The notes under the pieces were generated by a model. The model was not told the DNA's origin. It did no database searches and saw only the letters and a program-made list of their open reading frames with translations. This document shows, piece after piece, positions 53,580 through 62,119 of a stretch of DNA of 64,000 bases; the stretch's first letter is position 1; every line of letters begins with the position of its first letter. The translations under genes were made by a program, and so were the position numbers. The stretch spans positions 1 through 64,000 of the forward strand of contig DAOOVO010000007.1 in the NCBI GenBank assembly GCA_035370245.1, given 5' to 3'. The stretch comes from Pseudobacteroides sp035370245 (lineage in GTDB: Bacteria > Bacillota > Clostridia > Acetivibrionales > DSM-2933).

Positions 53580-55367
53580 TTGAAGTATTTCAAAGGAATA
53601 AGTTTTTATATAGTGCTTTTGGTTATAATACTGGCTATTCTGTCAATATTTAGTCTTAGTCAGGATCCTGAGACAAAAAGCTACACGTATTTGCTGTCTC
53701 AGCTAAATAAAGTTCAGTCAATTTCATTAGAAGGCACTAAAGCAACAGTTATAGCCCAAAAAGAAAAGTATACAGTTATTATACCGTCAATAGAAAAATT
53801 TATGGATGAAGTCAATCCTTATATAAAGAATAATCAAATAGCTTTGGAAGGAAAACCTCTTTCAACTGCTCCATGGTGGGTAACCATTTTACCTACAGTC
53901 GGTCTTATAGTGATATTCATACTGTTCTGGGTATTTTTCCTGCAACAGTCACAAGGCGGAGGCGGAAACAGGGTTATGTCGTTCGGCAAGAGCCGTGCTA
54001 AAATGAGTGTGGACGAAAAGAAAAAGGTGACATTTGAGGATGTTGCCGGAGCAGATGAAGAGAAGGAGGAGCTCAAAGAAATTGTTGAATTCCTTAAGAT
54101 GCCAAGGAAGTTTGTGGAGCTTGGTGCAAGGATTCCAAAGGGAGTGTTGCTTGTAGGACCTCCTGGAACAGGTAAAACATTACTTGCAAAAGCAGTTTCA
54201 GGTGAAGCTGGAGTTCCGTTTTTCAGCATAAGCGGTTCCGACTTTGTTGAAATGTTTGTCGGGGTTGGAGCATCAAGGGTTAGAGATTTGTTTGAACAAG
54301 CAAAGAAAAATTCTCCATGTATTGTATTTATAGATGAAATAGATGCTGTCGGTAGACATAGAGGTGCTGGACTCGGTGGAGGACATGATGAACGTGAGCA
54401 GACTCTTAATCAGCTCCTTGTTGAAATGGATGGTTTTGGACTTAATGAAGGCGTAATCATATTGGCAGCTACCAATAGACCCGATATATTGGATCCGGCA
54501 TTGCTAAGACCGGGAAGGTTTGACAGAAGGGTTGTTGTGGGATATCCGGATATAAAGGGAAGAGAGCAGATACTTAAGGTGCATTCGAGAGGAAAGCCTT
54601 TAGGTGACGATGTTAAGCTTGATGACATAGCAAAGAACACATCCGGATTTACAGGTGCAGATCTTGAGAACCTTCTTAACGAAGCGGCATTATTGGCTGC
54701 AAGGAAGGATAAGAAGGTAATAACATATGAAGAAATAAAAGAGGCTACTTTTAAGGTTGTTATGGGACCTGAGAAGAAGAGCCGTGTTATGAGTGAAAAG
54801 GAAAAGAAACTTACTGCTTATCATGAAGCAGGACATGCAATTGCAATTAAATTGGTTTCTTCCACAGACAGGGTTGACAGAATATCCATAATTCCTTCAG
54901 GAATGGCTGGCGGATATGTCTTTGGAAGACCTGAAGAAGATGTAAGCTATCGTACCAAGAGCCAATTGCTTGAATCAATAGTTGTTTCATTAGGAGGAAG
55001 AGCTGCTGAAGAAATAGTTTTAGGAGAGATCAGTACAGGTGCCTCAAGCGATTTGAAACATGCTAACGGTGTGGCAAGAGATATAATTATTAAATATGGT
55101 ATGAGTGACAAGCTCAGCAACCTTATTTTCAGAAACGAAAACGATGAAGTGTTTATCGGAAGGGATTTTGCTCAGTCAAAGAATTATAGCGAAGAGACTG
55201 CATCCATAATTGACAGGGAAGTAAAGAATATAATAGATAGTGCATACGAGAGAACATTAAACATTCTTAAAGAAAATATTCATAAACTTCATGTTGTGGC
55301 AAAAACATTGATGGAGAAAGAAAAAATTGAAGGACCTGAGTTTGAGGAAATATTTGCAAGTGCATAA
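53580..55367 (+). CDS. ftsH: ATP-dependent zinc metalloprotease FtsH
   Basis: 595 residues: two membrane helices (about 6-23 and 98-120), AAA domain with Walker A GPPGTGKT (193-200), Walker B VFIDEIDAVG, the pore motif FVGVG, second region ATNRPDILDPALLRPGRFDR, and M41 protease with HEAGH (415-419). Start is TTG 53580, eight bases after AAGGAG; the upstream GTG abuts the ribosome site. Confidence 0.97.
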   Translation: MKYFKGISFYIVLLVIILAILSIFSLSQDPETKSYTYLLSQLNKVQSISLEGTKATVIAQKEKYTVIIPSIEKFMDEVNPYIKNNQIALEGKPLSTAPWWVTILPTVGLIVIFILFWVFFLQQSQGGGGNRVMSFGKSRAKMSVDEKKKVTFEDVAGADEEKEELKEIVEFLKMPRKFVELGARIPKGVLLVGPPGTGKTLLAKAVSGEAGVPFFSISGSDFVEMFVGVGASRVRDLFEQAKKNSPCIVFIDEIDAVGRHRGAGLGGGHDEREQTLNQLLVEMDGFGLNEGVIILAATNRPDILDPALLRPGRFDRRVVVGYPDIKGREQILKVHSRGKPLGDDVKLDDIAKNTSGFTGADLENLLNEAALLAARKDKKVITYEEIKEATFKVVMGPEKKSRVMSEKEKKLTAYHEAGHAIAIKLVSSTDRVDRISIIPSGMAGGYVFGRPEEDVSYRTKSQLLESIVVSLGGRAAEEIVLGEISTGASSDLKHANGVARDIIIKYGMSDKLSNLIFRNENDEVFIGRDFAQSKNYSEETASIIDREVKNIIDSAYERTLNILKENIHKLHVVAKTLMEKEKIEGPEFEEIFASA

Positions 55368-55389
55368 TGAAGTATGATGTTGTAATTGC

Positions 55390-55418
55390 TTGACTTATAT
55401 GGTTAGTTATGTTATAGT
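55390..55418 (+). promoter_or_regulatory. sigma-A promoter of metK
   Basis: TTGACT (55390-55395), 17 bases, TATAGT (55413-55418), about 75 bases before the SAM aptamer. A short AGAAATAAC/GTTATTTCT hairpin lies between. Confidence 0.75.
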
Positions 55419-55492
55419 GTATAAAAATGTAATTGAATAGTAATGGCTAAGAAATAACAAACCAAGTTATTTCTAAAGCATTACATAAGAAA

Positions 55493-55598
55493 CCTTATCA
55501 AGAGAGGTGGAGGGACTGAGCCCTATGAAACCCGGCAACCGGCGTACTGTATCGGTGCCAATTCCTGCAGAATATATGTCATATTCTGAAAGATGAGG
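55493..55598 (+). promoter_or_regulatory. SAM-I riboswitch (S box)
   Basis: Conserved S-box segments occur in order: CTTATCAAGAGAGGTGGAGGGACTG, CCCTATGAAACCCGGCAACC, GGTGCCAATTCCTGCAG and GAAAGATGAG. With the terminator right behind, SAM should switch off metK transcription. Confidence 0.97.
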
Positions 55599-55614
55599 AA
55601 AGCAAAAATAATTG

Positions 55615-55640
55615 CCTCTTCATTTTTGAAGAGGTTTTTT
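55615..55640 (+). terminator. SAM riboswitch terminator
   Basis: CCTCTTCA and TGAAGAGG arms (55615-55622, 55627-55634) followed by six Ts, between the S box and metK. Confidence 0.92.
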
Positions 55641-55717
55641 AGTTGTAATGAATAGATCAATGATTGGTTATTACGATTGATTTTTTGGGTAAAAAATTAG
55701 AAAAAGGAGGAATAAAT

Positions 55718-56908
55718 ATGGGAAGAATTTTATTTACATCAGAATCTGTTACCGAGGGACATCCGGATAAAATATGTGACCAGATATCTGATGCAGTATT
55801 GGATGGAATATTTGAAAATGATCCAAATGCCAGAGTTGCTTGTGAAACAGCTGTAACAACAGGTCTTGTAATGGTTATGGGGGAAATTACCACAAATTGT
55901 TATGTAGACATTCCGAAAATAGTAAGAAACACAATAAAGGAAATAGGTTATGACAGTGCCGAATACGGTTTTGATTATAAAACATGTGCTGTAATGACAT
56001 CTATTGATGAGCAATCGCCTGACATAGCAATAGGTGTTGACAAAGCTCTCGAAGCTAAAAAAGGTGAAATGACTGATGATGAAATCGAAGCAATCGGTGC
56101 AGGCGACCAGGGAATGATGTTTGGTTTTGCCTGTGATGAGACTCCGGAGCTTATGCCAATGCCTATATCTTTAGCACATAAGCTGGTAAAGAAGCTCAGT
56201 GATGTTAGAAAGGCAGGAATTGTGAATTATTTAAGACCGGATGGAAAATCTCAGGTCACAGTTGAGTATGAGAATGACAGACCGATTAGAATAGACACAG
56301 TTTTAATATCGACACAGCACGGACCGGAAGTTGACCATGCAACAATTGAAAAGGATATAATAGAGCATGTTATCAAGCCTGTCATACCAGCAGAGCTCAT
56401 AGATGCCAATACAAAATTCCTTGTTAATCCTACAGGGCGTTTTGTGGTAGGCGGACCGCAGGGAGATTCTGGCCTTACAGGAAGAAAAATCATTGTTGAT
56501 ACTTATGGCGGGTATGCAAGGCATGGAGGCGGTGCTTTTTCAGGTAAGGACCCTACAAAGGTTGACCGTTCAGCTGCATATGCTGCAAGGTATGTGGCTA
56601 AGAATATAGTGGCTGCAGGCCTGGCTAAAAAGTGTGAGGTACAGTTGGCATATGCTATAGGTGTTGCAAAGCCGGTATCAATTATGATTGATACATTTGG
56701 AACAGGCAAAATTTCAGAGGACAAGCTGGTTAAATTAGTACAGAAACACTTTGACTTAAGACCGGCAGGAATAATTAAAACATTGAATCTGAGAAGACCT
56801 ATATATAGAAATACTGCTGCTTACGGCCATTTTGGACGTACAGACATAGAACTGTCATGGGAAAAGACGGATAAGGCCGAGTTGTTGAAAAGAGAAGCTG
56901 AATTGTAG
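55718..56908 (+). CDS. metK: S-adenosylmethionine synthetase
   Basis: 396 residues. FTSESVTEGHPDKICDQISDAVLD, GAGDQGMMFGFACDET and GGAFSGKDPTKVDRSAAY are the family signatures. Makes SAM from methionine and ATP; feedback through the upstream S box. ATG 55718 after AAAAGGAGG is preferred over an upstream in-frame TTG/GTG extension. Confidence 0.98.
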   Translation: MGRILFTSESVTEGHPDKICDQISDAVLDGIFENDPNARVACETAVTTGLVMVMGEITTNCYVDIPKIVRNTIKEIGYDSAEYGFDYKTCAVMTSIDEQSPDIAIGVDKALEAKKGEMTDDEIEAIGAGDQGMMFGFACDETPELMPMPISLAHKLVKKLSDVRKAGIVNYLRPDGKSQVTVEYENDRPIRIDTVLISTQHGPEVDHATIEKDIIEHVIKPVIPAELIDANTKFLVNPTGRFVVGGPQGDSGLTGRKIIVDTYGGYARHGGGAFSGKDPTKVDRSAAYAARYVAKNIVAAGLAKKCEVQLAYAIGVAKPVSIMIDTFGTGKISEDKLVKLVQKHFDLRPAGIIKTLNLRRPIYRNTAAYGHFGRTDIELSWEKTDKAELLKREAEL

Positions 56909-56939
56909 AATAATGTAAATAAAATTGTAACCAATCTTC

Positions 56940-56969
56940 CACCTCCATAATAATCTAATTATGGGGGTG
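56940..56969 (+). terminator. hairpin after metK containing the next gene's ribosome site
   Basis: A 12-bp stem (56940-56951 and 56958-56969, one U-G pair) with a 6-base loop. The 3' arm carries GGGGGTG, which is the only ribosome site for the TTG start at 56976. A partial T-rich stretch follows (TTTGTATTGTTT). Confidence 0.6.
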
Positions 56970-56975
56970 TTTGTA

Positions 56976-57323
56976 TTGTTTGACCTAATACCTGAAATAC
57001 TGCTATATCTCTTTGCTTTTTATGGCATTGTATCACTTATTGCCAGCATTACTGAATCCATTAATAGAGGGAAAAAATTTAAAAATCCGGGTGTTAAACA
57101 GGTAATTCTTCTAAAGGACCAGCAGGATACGGCAGAAGGTATTATAAAAGCAATGCTGTCGGAGAAGGTGTCAAAAGCTATTGTTTCAGATGGCAAGCTT
57201 TATATAGTGGATATGGGATCACATGATGAGACATTACATATTTTGAAAAGGCTTAAGAGAAAATATGAAAACATAGAAATTTTTAACGTGGATGAGAAAG
57301 AACAGATTTTCCACATTCATTAG
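56976..57323 (+). CDS. conserved hypothetical membrane-anchored protein
   Basis: About 115 residues with one N-terminal helix (IPEILLYLFAFYGIVSLIASI), then a soluble alpha/beta domain (KQVILLKDQQDTAEGIIKAMLSEKVSKAIVSDGKLYIVDMGSHDETLHILKRLKRKYENIEIF) that looks like a small Rossmann-like or glutaredoxin-like unit facing the cytosol. I do not recognise the family. TTG 56976 is chosen because GGGGGTG lies six bases upstream; ATG 56961 has none. Confidence 0.7.
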   Translation: MFDLIPEILLYLFAFYGIVSLIASITESINRGKKFKNPGVKQVILLKDQQDTAEGIIKAMLSEKVSKAIVSDGKLYIVDMGSHDETLHILKRLKRKYENIEIFNVDEKEQIFHIH

Positions 57324-57411
57324 TTTGAATGGTGTATTCAAATCTGGTAGTATATAATATGGAGAATGAGTAATCAAACTATTAATATAAATGCATGAGG
57401 AGCATGGCCAG

Positions 57412-59640
57412 GTGGATGCATTAATTACTATAGAAGGAACCGTTGAGGATATTATATATACCAATGAAGCAAACGGGTATACCGTTTGTGATGTTAAAAA
57501 CAGCAAAGATTTGGTCACGGCTGTGGGGATTATGCCTTTCTTAACGATAGGCGAGTCAGTAAAGATTGTGGGCAGATGGATTGAGCATCCCGATTATGGG
57601 GAGCAGTTCAAGGTAGAGTACTATGAGAAGCTGTTACCAAAGACTTCTGAAGCTATAGAAAAATATCTTGCTTCAGGAGTCTTAAAAGGAATTGGGCCTG
57701 CCACAGCTGCTAAAATTGTTAAAAAGTTTGGGGAGGATACTTTAAATATAATAGGTTTTAATCCCCAGCAGTTATCCCTTGTAAAGGGAATTAGTCTCGA
57801 AAAGGCGATTAAAATTGGACAGGCCTTCAACGAACAGCAAGGTCTTAGGAATGTTATGCTCTTTTTTCAGGAGTATGGCATTAGCCCTTCTCATTCCATT
57901 AAAATATACAAGGTCTTTGGAGACAGGGCTATTGATGAGATAAAAGAAAATCCATATAAATTGTCCGAGCAGATATTCGGTATAACATTTAAAATAGCTG
58001 ACAAGCTGGCTATGAGTTTAGGAATTGATCCTTTGTCAATTTACAGGCTATGCAGCGGTATTAAGCATGTATTGACCCTTTCTGCAACCAATGGTCACAC
58101 ATACCTTCCGGAAGACAAATTGATGGAGATGACTTCACAGCTTTTAGATGTTCGAATTGATGAGATAAAAGATGCATGTATCAGACTTCTTATGGACAAG
58201 GCTATTTTTATGGAAAAGGGGTCGGATTGCAACAGGATTTATCTAAGCTCATTATATAATGCGGAGATATCGGTTTGTAAAAAGCTCATTATGCTTTCAT
58301 CGGTTGAGTTTCAAAACGACCCGGAAGAGTTGGAAAGAAGAATAAATGATATTGAGAAGGAAGAAGGAATTGTTTTTGCCCAAAATCAGCTGTTAGCATT
58401 AAAAGAGGCATTATCTCACGGTGTCATAGTGATTACCGGAGGCCCTGGAACAGGAAAAACTACCATAATAAAAAGCATTATCAAGCTTATGCAAAGTGAA
58501 GGCTATAATGTTGCTCTTACAGCACCAACGGGCAGAGCAGCAAAAAGGATGACCGAAACCACCGGATTTGAAGCAAAAACTATTCATAGGCTTCTAGAGA
58601 TAGGCTATAGTTCGGACAATGATGAAATGATATTCACAAAGTCGGATTCAAATCCCATAGAGGCTGATGCTATAATAGTCGATGAGATGTCAATGGTTGA
58701 TATAATACTTATGAATAACCTCTTAAAAGCTGTTGAGCCTGGTACCAGGCTGATATTGGTGGGGGATGTGGACCAATTGCCTTCCGTTGGACCGGGAAAT
58801 GTGTTAAAGGATATTATTGCCAGCAATATGATCGGTATGGTACGATTGACGGATATTTTCAGGCAAGCAGAGGAAAGCATGATAGTTGTCAATGCACATA
58901 GAATAAATAAGGGGGACATGCCTTATCTCAATGTAAAAGGGAAGGATTTCTTCTTTATGCCCCGAAATAATGGAGAACAAATTGTATCTACAATTGCGGA
59001 GCTTTGCTGTAAAAGGCTTCCTGCCACATATAATTATGATCCCATGAAGCATATTCAAGTTCTTACACCCACCAAAAAAGGGCCTACAGGCGTAGTGAAC
59101 ATGAACAAGGTGCTTCAAAAGTACTTGAATCCCGAGGATAGACCCAAAAGGGAGAAAGCGTACAGGGATTATATTTTTCGTGAAGGTGACCGGGTCATGC
59201 AAATCAGGAATAATTATTCTATAAGATGGGAAAAGCCAGGGCTTTTTTCATCCGAGGGACAGGGAGTATTTAACGGTGATACCGGAATTATACATGAAAT
59301 TGATAATGATGAGCATTTTATAAAAGTTGTTTTTGACGATGACAAGATTGTGGAGTATGACTTCAGTATTTTAGATGAAATAGAGCCGGCTTATGCCATT
59401 ACCATTCATAAAAGTCAGGGAAGTGAATTCCCTGTTGTTATAATACCTTTATACAGCGGACCTGAGGTATTGTTAACAAGGAATCTTCTTTATACAGCTA
59501 TCACAAGAGCAAAAGATATGGTTATACTTGTAGGCTATGAGAATGTTCTTAAGCTTATGGTCAATAATCTAAGGGAGATGCAAAGATATTCAAGCCTGTC
59601 GGAAAAGCTTGTAAAGGGCTTTATTGGAGAATATTTTTAG
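57412..59640 (+). CDS. recD2: RecD2-like ATP-dependent DNA helicase
   Basis: About 742 residues. OB-like N-terminal domain (ITIEGTVEDIIYTNEANGYTVCDV), helix-hairpin-helix region (LASGVLKGIGPATAAKIVKKFGEDTLNII), SF1B core with Walker A ITGGPGTGKTT, LTAPTGRAAKRM, VDEMSMVDI, VGDVDQLPSVGPGNVL and the C-terminal AITIHKSQGSEFPVVIIPL...LLYTAITRAKDMVIL. A 5'-3' helicase without RecBC. The start could be ATG 57391 or GTG 57412; GAGGAG lies nine to ten bases before the GTG. Confidence 0.94.
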   Translation: MDALITIEGTVEDIIYTNEANGYTVCDVKNSKDLVTAVGIMPFLTIGESVKIVGRWIEHPDYGEQFKVEYYEKLLPKTSEAIEKYLASGVLKGIGPATAAKIVKKFGEDTLNIIGFNPQQLSLVKGISLEKAIKIGQAFNEQQGLRNVMLFFQEYGISPSHSIKIYKVFGDRAIDEIKENPYKLSEQIFGITFKIADKLAMSLGIDPLSIYRLCSGIKHVLTLSATNGHTYLPEDKLMEMTSQLLDVRIDEIKDACIRLLMDKAIFMEKGSDCNRIYLSSLYNAEISVCKKLIMLSSVEFQNDPEELERRINDIEKEEGIVFAQNQLLALKEALSHGVIVITGGPGTGKTTIIKSIIKLMQSEGYNVALTAPTGRAAKRMTETTGFEAKTIHRLLEIGYSSDNDEMIFTKSDSNPIEADAIIVDEMSMVDIILMNNLLKAVEPGTRLILVGDVDQLPSVGPGNVLKDIIASNMIGMVRLTDIFRQAEESMIVVNAHRINKGDMPYLNVKGKDFFFMPRNNGEQIVSTIAELCCKRLPATYNYDPMKHIQVLTPTKKGPTGVVNMNKVLQKYLNPEDRPKREKAYRDYIFREGDRVMQIRNNYSIRWEKPGLFSSEGQGVFNGDTGIIHEIDNDEHFIKVVFDDDKIVEYDFSILDEIEPAYAITIHKSQGSEFPVVIIPLYSGPEVLLTRNLLYTAITRAKDMVILVGYENVLKLMVNNLREMQRYSSLSEKLVKGFIGEYF

Positions 59641-59708
59641 TCATTTTGCCGTCTAAATGCTTTTCGCAAAAAATATCACTAAATTATAAAAACAACGGTT
59701 AACAAATG

Positions 59709-59729
59709 AATAAGTTTATACCGATATAT
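59709..59729 (+). promoter_or_regulatory. possible sigma-D promoter before the comF-like gene
   Basis: ACCGATAT (59720-59727) resembles the sigma-D -10 GCCGATAT; the upstream -35 match is weak (TAAC in place of TAAA). It lies about 48 bases before the comF-like gene that leads into the flagellar genes. Confidence 0.4.
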
Positions 59730-59774
59730 ATAATAGAATATTGAAAACAATGAAGTATGGATCGGGGTGGCCAT

Positions 59775-60440
59775 ATGCTTAAGCAACTGATTAATATGGT
59801 ATTTCCGATAAAATGTATCTTTTGCGGACGAATATTGGAGTTTGACAGAAGGCTTTCAATATGTGATGAGTGTTATGGCAAAATACCCTTCCTGGATGAC
59901 CGAATATTTGAACTAGGCCCCGCATACTCATTTGATAATTGCATATGTCTTTGCGAATACAGCGGCATAATAAAAGATGCTATAAAGCGGTATAAATTTA
60001 ACAATAAACCTTCATACTACCGGACTTTTGGAGCATTGTTGGCTGATAAGATTAAGAAAGTTGCCCTAATTGACCATCAGCATGTCATTGTAAGCGTACC
60101 CCTTAACAAAGAAAGATACGCTCAGAGAGGTTACAATCAATCATATTTGATCTCCCAATATATAAGCAAGCTGCTAAAAATAAGTGAAAAGTCTTATGTC
60201 TTAAGGAAAGTAAGGAATACAGGGGTTCAAAGTCTTATGAAAAGGGAGCTAAGAGTAAAGAATGTTGAAGGAGCCTATAAAGTCTGTTACCCTGATAGCA
60301 TCAAAGGAAGAAAAGTGTTTTTAGTAGATGATATATTGACTACCGGAAGTACTCTATCTGAATGCAGCAGGGTTTTGAAAGAATCAGGTGCTGTTGAAGT
60401 CACAGCTGTTGCTATTGCATCAGGTAAAAAATTCGAGTGA
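59775..60440 (+). CDS. comFC: ComF family phosphoribosyltransferase-like protein
   Basis: 222 residues. An N-terminal zinc-finger-like part with CIFCGR and CDECYG, then the family motif VSVPLNKERYAQRGYNQS and the PRPP loop VFLVDDILTTGSTLSEC. ComFC-like proteins take part in DNA uptake, and the gene often precedes flagellar operons in Firmicutes. ATG 59775 after GGGGTGG is preferred to an upstream in-frame ATG. Confidence 0.9.
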   Translation: MLKQLINMVFPIKCIFCGRILEFDRRLSICDECYGKIPFLDDRIFELGPAYSFDNCICLCEYSGIIKDAIKRYKFNNKPSYYRTFGALLADKIKKVALIDHQHVIVSVPLNKERYAQRGYNQSYLISQYISKLLKISEKSYVLRKVRNTGVQSLMKRELRVKNVEGAYKVCYPDSIKGRKVFLVDDILTTGSTLSECSRVLKESGAVEVTAVAIASGKKFE

Positions 60441-60453
60441 ATGGAGGATTAAT

Positions 60454-60879
60454 ATGGCTGATATTAGAAACTGTAAAAATTGTGGACGTATTTTCAATTA
60501 TTTAGGAAAACCCATTTGTCCCGATTGCGTTAAAGCTGATGAGGATGATTTCAAGAGGGTAAAGGAATACTTGTATAAATACCCCGGAACTTCCATGACG
60601 AAGGTAGCGGAAGAACTGGGAGTAACTATGCAGCAAATTAAAAGGTATTTGAGGGAAGGACGCTTAGAGATCGTCGGAGATGATCCTAACATAATATTGT
60701 CATGCGAGCTCTGCGGCAAATCAATAAAAACAGGTCGTTTCTGTGACCTTTGTGTAGGAGGCCTGACAAGGGATTTGGAAAAAACAGCTGCTGAGATCAG
60801 TGAAAGTATTTCTTCTACTTCATCAGGAAATAGAAAGTATGAATTGAAGTATCTGAATAAAACAATTAAAAAGAAATAA
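60454..60879 (+). CDS. yvyF: flagellar operon protein YvyF
   Basis: 141 residues. Zinc-ribbon-like CKNCGRIF...CPDC at the start and CELCGK...CDLC later, with a helix-turn-helix-like PGTSMTKVAEELGVTMQQIKRYL between. It matches the YvyF/TIGR03826 family, which lies before flgM in Bacillus and Clostridium and is thought to be regulatory. ATG 60454 follows GGAGG; 13 bases after comFC. Confidence 0.88.
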   Translation: MADIRNCKNCGRIFNYLGKPICPDCVKADEDDFKRVKEYLYKYPGTSMTKVAEELGVTMQQIKRYLREGRLEIVGDDPNIILSCELCGKSIKTGRFCDLCVGGLTRDLEKTAAEISESISSTSSGNRKYELKYLNKTIKKK

Positions 60880-60905
60880 AACTCATATTTTATTGCAAAA
60901 AAGTG

Positions 60906-60996
60906 TAAAGTATAATAAATATGACACCGATAAAGTTATTGAACGACGAAGTTCTTCCAAACAAACTATAAATAATATTTTTTACAATGCCGATAT
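60906..60996 (+). promoter_or_regulatory. two tandem sigma-D-type promoters upstream of flgM
   Basis: TAAA (60906-60909), 16 bases, ACCGATAA (60926-60933); and TAAA (60969-60972), 16 bases, GCCGATAT (60989-60996). The second is nearly the consensus for sigma-D (TAAA-N15-GCCGATAT) apart from one spacer base. They lie in the 320-base gap before flgM, which otherwise is AT-rich with nothing else recognised. Confidence 0.8.
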
Positions 60997-61199
60997 ATAT
61001 AATAAGAGAAATAGTTTTTAGAATAATATAAATATGATAAATATATAAAATTATGATAATATTATATGTAGGGGAATAACAAATTTCCTAAAAAACCCCA
61101 GATACAAAAGTATAATATTAGAAATGATAAAAATTGAATTTATATAAAATTATATAAATATAAGTAAATATTTAAAATTTTTGAAAGTAGGTGGTAATT

Positions 61200-61487
61200 A
61201 TGAGGATTAATGGAGATGTTACAAAAATCTCCGGGATCTACAACAAGAACAAAAATGTCGACAAGGTTGAAAAGACAGAATCTATCGCAACGAAAAAGGA
61301 TATTTTATCAATATCCAAAGGGGGAAAAGATTTTCAAACAGCAATGAAGGCATTAAAGGACATTCCGGATATAAGGTATGAGAAGGTCAGCAGTATACAG
61401 GAGAAGTACGATAAAGGAGAGTATAATGTGAGCAGCAGCGATTTGGCGGATAAGATGATCGATTATATAAAGAATAAAAGCGAGTAG
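61200..61487 (+). CDS. flgM: anti-sigma factor FlgM
   Basis: 95 residues. MRINGDVTKISGIYNKNK start, then a C-terminal helical part DIRYEKVSSIQEKYDKGEYNVSSSDLADKMIDYI typical of FlgM, which binds sigma-D until the hook is complete. ATG 61200 follows GTAGGTGG; an in-frame GTG further up is not favoured. Tandem sigma-D promoters upstream fit late-gene autoregulation. Confidence 0.93.
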   Translation: MRINGDVTKISGIYNKNKNVDKVEKTESIATKKDILSISKGGKDFQTAMKALKDIPDIRYEKVSSIQEKYDKGEYNVSSSDLADKMIDYIKNKSE

Positions 61488-61508
61488 TGACATAAGACTT
61501 GGTTGAGT

Positions 61509-61534
61509 TTTGCGGGATATTTATATCCCGCAAA
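61509..61534 (+). repeat. 12-bp palindromic hairpin between flgM and flgN
   Basis: TTTGCGGGATAT and its exact complement flank two bases. No T tract follows, so it is more likely an mRNA-stability or processing hairpin than a terminator. Confidence 0.6.
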
Positions 61535-61590
61535 TATTCTATAAAGAGAAAATTTTATTTAATGGAAACTATGGTATGGGGGTGGCACTT

Positions 61591-62088
61591 TTGGAAGCTG
61601 TTTTTAATGAATTGATTGATGTTTTGGATCAGGAAATTGATATATACAATGATATTTTTAAGATATCGAGAGATAAAACGGGAATCATAGTTGAGGGAAA
61701 TGTTGATGGACTGGAAAAAATAGTACAGGAAGAGCAGAAATTAGTAGTGAAAGTTGCCCAAATGGAGAATCAAAGAAATATTATATTATACAAAATATCC
61801 AGGGCTTTAGCAATGAAGGCGGATGAAATAACATTATCCACTCTTATAGATAATACTGAAGGACCCATAAGGGACAAACTTAAGGACCGGCAGCAGGGAT
61901 TACAAAAACTTATTAATGAGCTTATGGAGTGCAATAACATAAATTCAAAGCTTATCAGAAATTCGTTGGATTATATAGATTTTTCCATAAATCTTATTGC
62001 TGCATCGGAAAGCCAGGATAACAATTACGGTATGGATGCAGAAAAGTCCAGTGTAAAATCAAAAAGCAAATTTGACCTCAAAGTATAG
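61591..62088 (+). CDS. flgN: FlgN family flagellar chaperone
   Basis: About 165 residues, helical coiled-coil style (LIDVLDQEIDIYNDIFKISRDKTGIIVEGNVDGLEKIVQEEQKLV) followed by LMECNNINSKLIRNSLDYIDFSINLI, the FlgN layout; it chaperones FlgK and FlgL. The start is TTG 61591, preceded by GGGGGTGG; in-frame ATGs upstream lie before or inside that site. Confidence 0.85.
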   Translation: MEAVFNELIDVLDQEIDIYNDIFKISRDKTGIIVEGNVDGLEKIVQEEQKLVVKVAQMENQRNIILYKISRALAMKADEITLSTLIDNTEGPIRDKLKDRQQGLQKLINELMECNNINSKLIRNSLDYIDFSINLIAASESQDNNYGMDAEKSSVKSKSKFDLKV

Positions 62089-62119
62089 TCGGAGAAAAGG
62101 TTGACAGGAGGCGTAAAGG

